Source: Pseudo-nitzschia pungens
Taxonomy: Eukaryota; Bacillariophyta; Bacillariophyceae; Bacillariales; Bacillariaceae
Length of the DNA stretch: 64,000 nt
NCBI GenBank assembly: GCA_037355855.1
Contig: CM074767.1
Location: 310,001 to 374,000, forward strand
Direction: 5' to 3'
Positions 21,469-30,774 of this stretch are shown here, piece by piece (positions within the stretch are counted from its first letter, which is position 1; every line of letters starts with the position of its first letter). Position numbers and translations under genes: made by a program. The notes beneath the pieces are model-generated. The model searched no databases and was not told the DNA's origin. It saw only the letters and a program-made list of their open reading frames with translations.

Positions 21469-22918
21469 GATGATGTGTATGTATTTGTATGCGTATGTGT
21501 GATTCGTTTTGTTTCGATTTGTTTTGTTTTCTTTATTGAGTTTTTGTTGTGGATGCCGATGATCGTGGGAATCTGATGGACGGATCCAGAGTGTTTCTGT
21601 GCTGATCTTGAGATACAACGAGTAAGATTACTTGTACGATGTTTGTGTTGGTTGGAGTCAACAAAAATTATGAATTGTTGTGACGGAACGAAACAGAACA
21701 TGCCAACACATCAATTTTTTCTTCTTGTTCTCGCACTCAGGGGATGGAACAGTCAACCTGCGTACAATGTTGTACGATGACTGCGTAAAAGTTCTCCTTG
21801 CCTACCGAAAGTTCATGAGCTCGGCGTCGGCGAGATAAACAAAAAGAGCCACGAATGAACACAGAAATTCCACCCCGTGACCTGTTTACGATTACAATGA
21901 ATAATAGCCCAATACCGTTCAAGTCCATTTATAACCTAAAAATAAAGCTTCCAAACAATCAGAACTGGGTGGCGAACCAAAATGCTCGCAAACCGAAGGA
22001 GTATGGTATGATGTCATCATGATCGTTGTCAAGGGATGCATTCGCTGATTCATGATTTTTTAGATTCATTCATCCATTGATTGAGATTCATTACGAAGTA
22101 TTTATTTTGATTGATTCTGCCCAAGCCCTATCCCCCCATTCTTTCCATGCACATCGAGAGTGAGTCCATCGGGTGCATGCTTGCGGCAAAGCGCCCATCG
22201 TGTTGTCGTTGAAAAAGCCGATGCAGTGCCGCATCGGTTGCCAATCGATTGGTCGAGCCGGGCACAACTTAAGCAGCTCCGTTCTGTTCCGTTCCGTTCC
22301 GTTCCGTTCCGATTGAATTGGGTTGGATTGGAATGGAAGCGGTTTGGTGGAGTGAGGTGGGAGGTGATGCAATAAGATAACGCCAGGGACGGTTGGTCGA
22401 ATCTTATGCAAGCATCGCGAAAGGGTTCCGATCGATCTCACCCCCTCCTTTTTTAGTGGAACAGCAACCAAGCAATGACTACGTACGTACGTAAGGACGT
22501 TGTAGTGCACTATTATAACTTTCGATGGATTGATTCCATCAGGACGAACCTTCTTGTTTGCTCCCATCCCATTAGTAGTCGCCCGCTCGCTGCGTACGAG
22601 CACCCCCTCTTGCGAACGATAGCCTGCTTCCAAGTTCGTTGGAGTAAGCTTACTCTGAACATGACAAGGATGTTACGAGTCAATATGTGCAACAACGCAG
22701 TAATTGTTTGGTATTCTGAGTAAGCGTTACTTGTGGTATTAACTAAGGTTACTTCACTACAGTAACCTTACTTCGCATCACTTTTTACTTCTTCCTGTAT
22801 TTCACCACCGTTACTTGCACGAGTAGCGGTAGGACCTAGTACAAGTAAGGTTACATACCGTAACTTACCGCGTAGTTTGAGATTTTCGTGAGAACATTAG
22901 AACATACCGTACCTTTTC
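21469..22918. other. Intergenic region upstream of the copia insertion
   Basis: No gene seen. It contains a GTTCC pentamer array at about 22283-22310, a GTAACCTTAC copy at 22762-22771 and the reverse form GTAAGGTTAC at 22845-22854, the last about 80 nt from the retrotransposon insertion point. Confidence 0.5.
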
Positions 22919-22923
22919 GCATG
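22919..22923. repeat. Target-site duplication, left copy (GCATG)
   Basis: Five bases directly before the left LTR, repeated directly after the right LTR at 30079-30083. A 5 bp duplication is the normal product of Ty1/copia integrase. Confidence 0.85.
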
Positions 22924-23136
22924 AATCGGCCGAATCGTGATTGAAAGAACATTCCAAACGGGAATAAAACAGTTGAAGTGAAATTAGCATATCTTAGTGT
23001 ACATGTGAAAGAAGAAGAAGATTTTAGTAAAAGAGAGAACCCCAGATGGATCGACTCTAAGTCATAATTTAAGAAAACTCTTTATTATCGACCTAATTCC
23101 CTCACATAGTAGTTGAATCTACTGAAATTCACCGCT
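22924..23136 (+). repeat. Left LTR (213 bp)
   Basis: Identical base for base to 29866-30078. It begins AATCGGCC and ends CACCGCT rather than TG...CA; the borders are set by the GCATG duplication outside and the primer site inside. It should contain the element's promoter and polyadenylation signals; an AATAAAA string lies at about 22962-22968. Confidence 0.93.
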
Positions 23137-23152
23137 GGTTATGAGCCCAAGC
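23137..23152 (+). promoter_or_regulatory. Primer-binding site, half-tRNA-Met type
   Basis: GGTTATGAGCCCAAGC abuts the left LTR. It is complementary to the anticodon-stem region of a methionine tRNA (…GGGCTCATAACC…) rather than to a tRNA 3' end. This matches the arrangement known from Drosophila copia, where a 5' half of initiator tRNA-Met primes minus-strand synthesis. Confidence 0.75.
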
Positions 23153-23194
23153 TAACTCCTTACATTACCTCCTAAAGCGTTAACAACAAAGCGA

Positions 23195-25009
23195 ATGGAT
23201 ATCGAAGCGGAACTACAACCCAATCCATCGTCGCAACACCGAACACAAACAGAACTGAACCCATTTACCTTCCATTACGAAGAGGAAGTAATTTTCGAAC
23301 AAAACCGAGGATCCGTCCCTGAAAGAATGACAACCGATACTACCACTGAGAACTCCGAAACTGGCCCCGAAGGTCCGAAGTATGTTCTCAACGGCATTGA
23401 GATCAAGATAGCCCCAAAGGCGACGAAGAAAGTAACGAACTCTGCCTTCTACACCAAAGCCTATCGACAAGGGCTTAACGAAAGTGATAAGATGGACTTG
23501 CTCAAACGCATAGAATCGAAACAACAACAGCCTTTCCACTCGATCACCATCTCAAAGAATGACCCTGAGAAACTGACTAACACCCACTCCATCAGCAAAC
23601 TACTTGACGAGAACCGACGAAACCTCGCTAAGTACGACTTACTCGATGTCTTCACAATTATCATCCCTGAAGACAGAGCCTTCGACGAGTTTGAAGACAA
23701 TCCTCACTATGGGAGACTAAAAACTGATTCCGATGGTAACCCACTTAAATATGACCTCTTCCAAAGCTACCTCCAAGTAACTCCTGAACAAGTAGCCCGA
23801 TCCTCGCAATACTACTCCGAATTCATTCCAAGTGAACACCTAATGCAGGAAAACTTGACTTGGTCCTTCGCCTACTACGAAAAGAACGTGGACAAAGAAC
23901 TCTACAGCGCCATACACTCAAAATGGATGGAGTTTAGCCCAGCCGAACAAGGAGGTCCCTTGTTCCTCAAGCTCCTCCTAGATGAAGTGAGCACCACAGG
24001 AGAGGCCAGCCTCAAGGCACTAATCCACATTCTTGAAACCTACAAGATCAAAACCGACTGTCGCGGAGAGGACATCACCAAAGTGGTAGACATCTTTAAA
24101 GCCATCTTCAACAGTATCAAGGAGCTAAAACGCGGAAGCGATCTCCCAGAAGACTCAGTAAGCAACCTCCTCCGGGTGTTCGGCACCACTAGTGTGGACG
24201 CCTTCAACAGGCAGTTTGAAGCCATGGAGGATCAACGGAAAGCCGCTGCAATACACACGCGCCTAAACCCGAACTACCCCCAAGCCATGCGCAACACTGG
24301 GGCACAAGTCTTGGTAAATGACATGGAGTCCGCCAAATATATATTGGAGTATGCCAATGCTGCCTACAAGGATCTAACCAAAGACGGAAAGTGGGACGAG
24401 GTACTACAGAAAGCTCCAAGCAAATCCACTTTTGTGGCGAGCAGTACTCAATCCATAGTACCAAACGCTCAGCCAACAGAATTCTGCCAACCGGTGGGAG
24501 GCAGACCTCCAGCCACAACTCGAATGGCGTGGCCTAGTGGAGTTTGCTTCAACTGTGGAAAGGAAGATCACCTTGTCAAGGACTGCCCAGAGCCGAAGGA
24601 TCCGGAAAGGATCAATCGGAACAGGGCCAAACACCCAAACGGCAGCAAAGGAAGGCGAATCCCCTACAAGTGGAGACCCCCAGAGCCGGGAGAGAATGGG
24701 AAAAGGATAGTGAATGGCAGACCGTACACCTATGATCCGGACGCTGGACTCAACGGTAGATGGATCCCCGACCAAACCCCAGAAAGCGGAATCGCAAACA
24801 GTGGAAACACTATTAACGTGCCCAACTCCACTGTCAACATGGCGCAATTGGGGATACCAGCTCAAATCGCCAGCTCCGGCTCGATCGCCAGTACGGCAAT
24901 GACAGGACCCACTGCCATGTACTATGATGACAAGGCTGACCCAGCAGTGCAACGGCTACAACTAATGGCAATCCTCCAGCACTGCAATGAAAAGATGGAA
25001 AGTTTGTGA
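23195..25009 (+). CDS. gag: Copia Gag polyprotein
   Basis: 604 aa. The N-terminal ~380 residues are helical capsid-like sequence. A CCHC zinc knuckle, CFNCGKEDHLVKDC, lies at about residue 451 and binds RNA in the virus-like particle. A basic KGRRIPYKWRPPEP stretch and an Asn/Ser-rich tail follow. The ATG at 23195 is the first after the primer site. The frame ends at a TGA (25007-25009) followed by CTG, and the pol frame continues in the same register without any further stop, so Pol could be made by readthrough. Confidence 0.92.
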   Translation: MDIEAELQPNPSSQHRTQTELNPFTFHYEEEVIFEQNRGSVPERMTTDTTTENSETGPEGPKYVLNGIEIKIAPKATKKVTNSAFYTKAYRQGLNESDKMDLLKRIESKQQQPFHSITISKNDPEKLTNTHSISKLLDENRRNLAKYDLLDVFTIIIPEDRAFDEFEDNPHYGRLKTDSDGNPLKYDLFQSYLQVTPEQVARSSQYYSEFIPSEHLMQENLTWSFAYYEKNVDKELYSAIHSKWMEFSPAEQGGPLFLKLLLDEVSTTGEASLKALIHILETYKIKTDCRGEDITKVVDIFKAIFNSIKELKRGSDLPEDSVSNLLRVFGTTSVDAFNRQFEAMEDQRKAAAIHTRLNPNYPQAMRNTGAQVLVNDMESAKYILEYANAAYKDLTKDGKWDEVLQKAPSKSTFVASSTQSIVPNAQPTEFCQPVGGRPPATTRMAWPSGVCFNCGKEDHLVKDCPEPKDPERINRNRAKHPNGSKGRRIPYKWRPPEPGENGKRIVNGRPYTYDPDAGLNGRWIPDQTPESGIANSGNTINVPNSTVNMAQLGIPAQIASSGSIASTAMTGPTAMYYDDKADPAVQRLQLMAILQHCNEKMESL

Positions 25010-28000
25010 CTGGCATGGTGTGGTATCTGTTGGGAACAGTGGATCAAAGTGTGGTTCTGTCTCAGCGTCTTCGACGCAACAGTACTAATCCCTACGGTGC
25101 AACTTGTCATTCGCGCAATCACCAACCTTACCTTCGACTACTTGATAAACCCAATTCAACAGAACATCTCTGCAGACTGTCTCTATCCAATTGTGGCAGT
25201 ATCAAGCCTTCCCTCACTACTGATCCATACCGGATGCCACACCCTGTATCACCAACTTAAACGACTCCGAGGAACATCAATAGTTCCGAACCACCGAAAA
25301 TGCCGCAACCATCGAATTCGCAGCCTATATGCGTACAGGCAAGCAAACGAAGGGATAATCCACTATCAAAAACGAGGCCTTGAGTATCTGCTCTCGCCAA
25401 CAAGCAGCCCAGCGCCTGGACCTCGTCGAAATCGACGCTACTATGATCTGCACAATCTAAATGAACCAACTTCAAACCAATTCGAGCGCGAGGTGACTGA
25501 GCCTACCTTCATTGACTCATGGACAAAAACGGAAGCCGACCCAAGGGTGGCGACATTGTTCACCAAGGAAGAACTACAGTCCTACATGAGCACAATAGAT
25601 CCCCTTCAACACTATCGGCGGATCAAGGATGCAGTCACCTTTGTCATGCCTCAACGCTTCATCCGCTTGGCTGCTGACAGTCCACAATATCAAGCCATAC
25701 TGCTCCAGGCCCGGTCTCTCCGTGAGACCATATGTGCTTATAACCCTAATCTTCAGTTGCCATTACAACATCCAGTTATTTACACCTCCACTCGCCAGAA
25801 TGAGCCACCAATCATCATTGACACAGGAGCATCAAGCTCCATCACTCCACTGGAACAGGACTTTCTCCAAAAGCCCATCAGTCCCGATGCCCCAAGCGTC
25901 AAAGGACTCACTGGAGATGTGGCTAGTGTCAGTGGAGAGGGACTAGTTCAATGGGATATCGAAGACATGAATGGAGTGCGAGCCACTATCGAGACTGAGG
26001 CCTACTACATACCGGAAGCAACTGTTAGGTTATTCTCCCCCCAAGGATACATCGAATATCAGCAGGCAGTGGCAGGTGCCACCTGTTCCCTCACTCTTGA
26101 CCCAGGGGGTGCAGCGCTACAATTGCGCAATGGAACGATTCTTCGATTTCCAATGGAGCGAGGCAGTAATCTCCCTGTCATGCTAACACATCGCGCACTG
26201 CACCCTCGCGATCATAAGCGAGCCAGGCAGAGGCAGAAGCAACAACGACACTCGCCAGTTAGCGATCGGTTTGTCAATTACGCTCGGTACCTCTGCTCAG
26301 CAGCGGCAATTGCGATTGATCGCGCAACCACATTCAGTTACTTAGGAGTATCAGCGATGCCTACCGAAGTTAATCAGGTGAACCCTATCCTACAGAACAA
26401 CAACTGGAATCTAACGGTTGAGCAGCGAGAGCTCCTCCTTTGGCATCATCGACTCGGACATATTAACTTTGGACATGTCCAAGCGCTCCTCGCCAAATCC
26501 CAAGTAAACAAGACCCGTCTTATCCAACCTTCTAACAACAAGAGCTCTCACTGTCCAACTCCTCTTTGTGAAGCCTGTCAGTATGCTAAACAAAAGCGCG
26601 TTACTCCGCCCTCTCAACGCTCCCACTCCATCGTTGAAAACGAGGGCAAGTCATCAGTGAATGTAGTACAACCAGGGCAACGCGTGTCAGTTGATCTTTA
26701 CCAGAGCTCTATCAAAGGGAGACTCCCAGATACTTACGGGAAAGAAAAGCCGGATCAACAGTACACGTGTGGTGCGCTCTTTGTGGATCATGCCACTCGC
26801 CTGGTTCACCACACTCATCAGTGCACCACCACAGCTGCCGAAACAGTGAAATCTAAACACAACTTCGAACGCTTTTGTATTGCCCACGGGGTAACCATCG
26901 CTGAGTATGCCGCTGATAATCATCCCTTTCAGTCTGCTGATTGGGTCGATGACTGTACCATTAAGGGACAAAGGCGCTTTCTTTCCGGCGTAGGCGCTCA
27001 CCATCAAAATCGTGCCGAGCGCAGCATACAAACTATTTTCTTCATGGCTCGTGCCTTATTGCTCCATTTTGCCATCCACTGGCCGCAACAAGCTGAAGCT
27101 AATCTCTGGCCCTTTGCTGTTGATCATGCAATCTACTTATGGAATAATACCCCTCGACCGGACCTGCGCCTCTCGCCTCTTGAACTCTTCACTGGTACCG
27201 CCTATCGTAACCATGCTCACCTGCAACGCCTCCACGTCTTCGGTTGTCCCGTCTACGTCCTTGACCCTCGACTACAAGATGGTAAGAAGATTCCAAAGTG
27301 GGAACGCCGCAGTCGCCAGGGTATTTACCTTGGAGTCAGCCCTCATCACTCCACGACCGTGCACCTCATCCTCAATCCTGCGACCGGCAAGATTACTCCC
27401 CAATACCACGTGGTCTTCGATGATACCTTCTCAACTGTCTACTCCAACGGCACCTTCTCGGATGATGTTTGGCATTCCCTTGTACTTTCAAACTCGGAAC
27501 GCCACCCTGACAGTGCGACAGCGCCTGATATCGTTCCGTTTGCGCCAGCTTCCACTTCGGCCTCTCCCGATGCTTCGGCCGTGTCCGCTGCCGCGAGGGA
27601 GATTACCACCTCATCAGGCCCTCCTACCTCTCTCTCCTCTCCTGAGGGAGCCCCCTTGTCCTCGGAGGGAGTCTCCCCGCCTTCTGTGAGCACCTCTTCG
27701 CCTCCAGAGGAAGCCTCCCTGTCTTCCGAGGGAGTCCCCTCGTCTTCAGAGGGAGCCTCCTTGCGTTCAGAGGGAGCTCCACTTACCACATCTTCCTCGG
27801 ACCTCCAAGCTACTAGTCATGCCCATGAGCAACCAAGTCCCCTTGATAGTGAGCCCTCTTCCCCAGGTTCCCCTGCAGATCCTGTCAGCAACTCCTCACC
27901 AATGCCGCTTCGACGCTCCACGCGATCACGCCGACCTGTCCAACGGCTCAACCTCTTCACACCGCGCGACCATCAGCGTGACCTTATTGGCCTTATGTTG

Positions 28001-29833
28001 GACCAGCGACCAAACCCATCCGGCTCTAGGCAAATCAACTTTCGTGGGACTGACCGGCCTCCTCGCATTCCTTACTCCAAACTAAACCAACAGTATCTAG
28101 CAACCATTCAATGGAACTCACTACAGAAACTCTGCGGATCCAGTTTAACCACCATCAACAGCTTCATTGCAGAACACCAACTCAACAGCAACAATGGTCT
28201 TCTGAACTATCTAAACCCTGCCGCGTTCGCAACAATGGCTAACAAGGAAGACAACCCAACCCTTCCAGAAGCGATGGCCAGTCCGGAGGCAGCTGGATTC
28301 GTAAAAGCAATGGAAATAGAGATTCAAACCCTGATCGACCTAAATGTCTTTGACATAGTGGAGCGCCCCACTAACCAAAAGGTGATCTCAGGTGTATGGG
28401 CGCTACGTCGCAAACGATATCCAGATGGGTCAGTGAAGAAACTCAAGGCACGGTACTGCGCAAGAGGCTTCGAGCAAGAAAAGGGAGTCGATTATTTTGA
28501 AACGTTCGCACCAGTCGTAATGTGGATCACCGTACGGCTGCTGCTGATCATGAGCATTATCATGGATTTGGAGACCAAACAGATTGACTACACAGCTGCA
28601 TTTGTCCACGCAAAGATCGATTGTTTAGTCTACGTCGAGATGCCAGCAGGCTTTGCAATTCCAGGAATGGTCTGGCGGTTGAACAAGAGTCTGTATGGGT
28701 TAGCTCAAAGTCCAAGGAATTTCTTCCTACACACACGAGACCAACTCGTAGAGAAATTTGGTTTCAAGCAGTCAGATGCAGACCCATGCCTCTTCGTCTC
28801 GGACGATGTCATTTGCCTTATTTATGTAGACGACGCCTTATTATTCTACAAAGACGTTGAGGCGATGGACAAGCTGACACAGAAAATTAAGGACGCAAAG
28901 GTCCCCTTTCGTGAGGAGGAGGATGTTGCTGGATTCCTAGGTGTACTTATCGATCGACGAGAGGACGGAACCATTCACCTTACCCAAAAAGGACTGGCTG
29001 AAACCATCGTGGACAGTCTACACTTAAACGACAAGTCGATCACACCATTGGGAACGCCGTGCACAAGCTACCTGCCGATAGATGCGAATGGCGAAGCTGC
29101 GCACAGAGAGTTTAACTATGCCTCCATAGTTGGACAGTTGAATTACTTAGCAGGACACTCCCGATGCGACATAGCTATGGCCACGTCACAGGTTGCGCGC
29201 TATGTTCACTCTCCAAAGCGATCCCATGAACTGGCGCTCATACAGATTGGACGGTATCTGAAGGGAACACTAGACAAAGGATTGATCCTCAAGCCAAGCG
29301 TTACTGGGTCACTTGATCTGGATATCTATGTAGACGCCGCATTTGCTTGTGGCTGGGGAACCGAAGACTGTACCAACCCTGAGTCAGTAAAGTCACGAAC
29401 AGGATACATCATAGAGATTGCTGGATGTCCAGTCTTGTGGATATCAAAGCTACAGTCGACCATAGCAACCAGCACAATGGAGTCAGAGTACACAGCACTC
29501 TCGATGGCTCTACGAGCAGCGATACCAATGCTCGACGTATTTAAATCAGTCCTCCAAGGGCTCCAATACAGTAACACACAAAGAATCACCTTTAAAGCAA
29601 CGGTCCACGAGGACAACCAAGGTGCCCTCATCCTGGCAAAGCTAGAACCAGGCAGACACACAGTAAGATCGAAGTTCTATGCTCTCCGACTACACTGGTT
29701 TCGATCCTGGATTAAAGCCAGACAAATCCAATTGGAGTTTGTCGATACAGCAAAGCAGAAGGCAGATTTCCTAACAAAACCCTTATCGCCGAAACAACTA
29801 GAGAGCAATCGCAAGCTTTCAATGGGATGGTAG
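25010..29833 (+). CDS. pol: Copia Pol polyprotein (PR-IN-RT-RNaseH)
   Basis: Open from the codon after the gag TGA to TAG at 29831-29833, about 1,607 codons, in the same frame as gag; there is no convincing own ATG near its start. Aspartic protease: IIIDTGASSSI, Asp at 25820. Pre-integrase zinc finger: WHHRLGHINF to CEACQYAKQ, 26.44-26.59 kb. Integrase triad: Asp in SVDLYQS (about 26.69 kb), Asp in YAADNHPF (about 26.91 kb), Glu in QNRAERSIQ (about 27.01 kb). A Ser/Glu/Pro linker with imperfect SSEGA repeats covers 27.6-27.8 kb. Reverse transcriptase: FVHAKIDCLVYVEMPAGF, YGLAQSPRNF and catalytic IYVDDALLF at about 28.83 kb. RNase H: IYVDAAFACGW, STMESEYTAL, VHEDNQGA. All key residues are intact. 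Confidence 0.93.
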   Translation: MAWCGICWEQWIKVWFCLSVFDATVLIPTVQLVIRAITNLTFDYLINPIQQNISADCLYPIVAVSSLPSLLIHTGCHTLYHQLKRLRGTSIVPNHRKCRNHRIRSLYAYRQANEGIIHYQKRGLEYLLSPTSSPAPGPRRNRRYYDLHNLNEPTSNQFEREVTEPTFIDSWTKTEADPRVATLFTKEELQSYMSTIDPLQHYRRIKDAVTFVMPQRFIRLAADSPQYQAILLQARSLRETICAYNPNLQLPLQHPVIYTSTRQNEPPIIIDTGASSSITPLEQDFLQKPISPDAPSVKGLTGDVASVSGEGLVQWDIEDMNGVRATIETEAYYIPEATVRLFSPQGYIEYQQAVAGATCSLTLDPGGAALQLRNGTILRFPMERGSNLPVMLTHRALHPRDHKRARQRQKQQRHSPVSDRFVNYARYLCSAAAIAIDRATTFSYLGVSAMPTEVNQVNPILQNNNWNLTVEQRELLLWHHRLGHINFGHVQALLAKSQVNKTRLIQPSNNKSSHCPTPLCEACQYAKQKRVTPPSQRSHSIVENEGKSSVNVVQPGQRVSVDLYQSSIKGRLPDTYGKEKPDQQYTCGALFVDHATRLVHHTHQCTTTAAETVKSKHNFERFCIAHGVTIAEYAADNHPFQSADWVDDCTIKGQRRFLSGVGAHHQNRAERSIQTIFFMARALLLHFAIHWPQQAEANLWPFAVDHAIYLWNNTPRPDLRLSPLELFTGTAYRNHAHLQRLHVFGCPVYVLDPRLQDGKKIPKWERRSRQGIYLGVSPHHSTTVHLILNPATGKITPQYHVVFDDTFSTVYSNGTFSDDVWHSLVLSNSERHPDSATAPDIVPFAPASTSASPDASAVSAAAREITTSSGPPTSLSSPEGAPLSSEGVSPPSVSTSSPPEEASLSSEGVPSSSEGASLRSEGAPLTTSSSDLQATSHAHEQPSPLDSEPSSPGSPADPVSNSSPMPLRRSTRSRRPVQRLNLFTPRDHQRDLIGLMLDQRPNPSGSRQINFRGTDRPPRIPYSKLNQQYLATIQWNSLQKLCGSSLTTINSFIAEHQLNSNNGLLNYLNPAAFATMANKEDNPTLPEAMASPEAAGFVKAMEIEIQTLIDLNVFDIVERPTNQKVISGVWALRRKRYPDGSVKKLKARYCARGFEQEKGVDYFETFAPVVMWITVRLLLIMSIIMDLETKQIDYTAAFVHAKIDCLVYVEMPAGFAIPGMVWRLNKSLYGLAQSPRNFFLHTRDQLVEKFGFKQSDADPCLFVSDDVICLIYVDDALLFYKDVEAMDKLTQKIKDAKVPFREEEDVAGFLGVLIDRREDGTIHLTQKGLAETIVDSLHLNDKSITPLGTPCTSYLPIDANGEAAHREFNYASIVGQLNYLAGHSRCDIAMATSQVARYVHSPKRSHELALIQIGRYLKGTLDKGLILKPSVTGSLDLDIYVDAAFACGWGTEDCTNPESVKSRTGYIIEIAGCPVLWISKLQSTIATSTMESEYTALSMALRAAIPMLDVFKSVLQGLQYSNTQRITFKATVHEDNQGALILAKLEPGRHTVRSKFYALRLHWFRSWIKARQIQLEFVDTAKQKADFLTKPLSPKQLESNRKLSMGW

Positions 29834-29851
29834 CAATGCCTAAGGAAGCAG

Positions 29852-29865
29852 CGATTGCGAGGGAG
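29852..29865 (+). promoter_or_regulatory. Polypurine tract
   Basis: The purine-rich GCGAGGGAG directly abuts the right LTR, the expected place for plus-strand priming. The tract is short and has flanking pyrimidines, so the exact 5' limit is uncertain. Confidence 0.6.
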
Positions 29866-30078
29866 AATCGGCCGAATCGTGATTGAAAGAACATTCCAAA
29901 CGGGAATAAAACAGTTGAAGTGAAATTAGCATATCTTAGTGTACATGTGAAAGAAGAAGAAGATTTTAGTAAAAGAGAGAACCCCAGATGGATCGACTCT
30001 AAGTCATAATTTAAGAAAACTCTTTATTATCGACCTAATTCCCTCACATAGTAGTTGAATCTACTGAAATTCACCGCT
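29866..30078 (+). repeat. Right LTR (213 bp)
   Basis: Identical to the left LTR over its whole length by direct reading, indicating a recent insertion or recent gene conversion. Confidence 0.93.
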
Positions 30079-30083
30079 GCATG
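30079..30083. repeat. Target-site duplication, right copy (GCATG)
   Basis: Matches the five bases at 22919-22923. The pre-insertion site would have read TTTTCGCATGCAGTAATT, in which GCATGC is palindromic. Confidence 0.85.
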
Positions 30084-30774
30084 CAGTAATTAGTGACTAA
30101 GGTTTACTTACAAGTACCTACAAGTAGCAGGAACGTACGGTATTCTACCGTACTGCACTAGTATTGGTTCCTGGTGCGGTGGAGCCGACTTGCACGATTG
30201 ACTAAAGTTCCAAACGCTTGCTTTTCTGCTCCCGCTCCATATCGCACGCCCGGCCAGACAGGTATTTGCCGTGTTCCACCTAGCAATTTTACCGTATTAC
30301 CGTACGGTGTTGAGTAATTACAGTCTCATATTACGAAGTATTTTTTAAGAGTGCCGTAATTTACCTATTTTACCTATTACGTTGGTGCAGAAAATGCAGG
30401 GTTGGTATTCTTCTTGATTTTGATTGAGGCTTTTGTGCCCCTGTTAAAGGAAGGGAACCAAAAATCCAAGATCTCGGAGGCCAGTACCGGTAAGGTTTCA
30501 CATCATTCGGTAACCTTACATCATGTCAATGATGTTGTGCATGAAACATACCTCGTCATACGCACCCTTGCCAGAGTAGATCACCCAAACCAACTCGGGC
30601 TTGCAATCCCACCGTAGCAGCGATCAAACAAACCCAGTCAAAACAAAGGCTACAATCGGATCCCCCGCACTCGAACACACATGACTTGCGGTTCCGTTGC
30701 CCGTTTCGTCGTCCTCTCCAGCTGGCAACGTTGTCGAAAGGACGGGTCGGAAGCAAGAGGAACCAATAGCAACT
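30084..30774. other. Intergenic region, no gene seen
   Basis: Upstream side of the CAAX-protease gene. It contains two CCGTACGGT palindrome-type words, a GTAACCTTAC copy at 30510-30519 and a close GTAAGGTTT copy at about 30490. No RNA gene was seen. Confidence 0.5.

Larger units (their letters stand above)
22924..30078 (+). mobile_element. Complete Ty1/copia LTR retrotransposon (7,155 bp)
   Basis: Bounded by identical 213 bp LTRs and a GCATG target duplication. Order: left LTR, half-tRNA-type primer site, gag, one in-frame TGA, pol with protease, integrase, reverse transcriptase and RNase H in the copia order (integrase before reverse transcriptase), polypurine tract, right LTR. All expected motifs are present and no frame break is seen, so the copy looks recent and potentially autonomous. 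It sits between the hydrolase and CAAX-protease genes without interrupting either. Its coding DNA contrasts with neighbours: more A-rich codons and no long antisense frames. Diatom genomes are known to carry abundant copia (CoDi) lineages; assignment to a specific lineage would need a tree. Confidence 0.95.

Noticed and set aside
25049..25051. GTG at 25049 as the pol start codon
   Set aside because: The frame is open back to the gag TGA at 25007; eukaryotic initiation at GTG is improbable and readthrough fits better.
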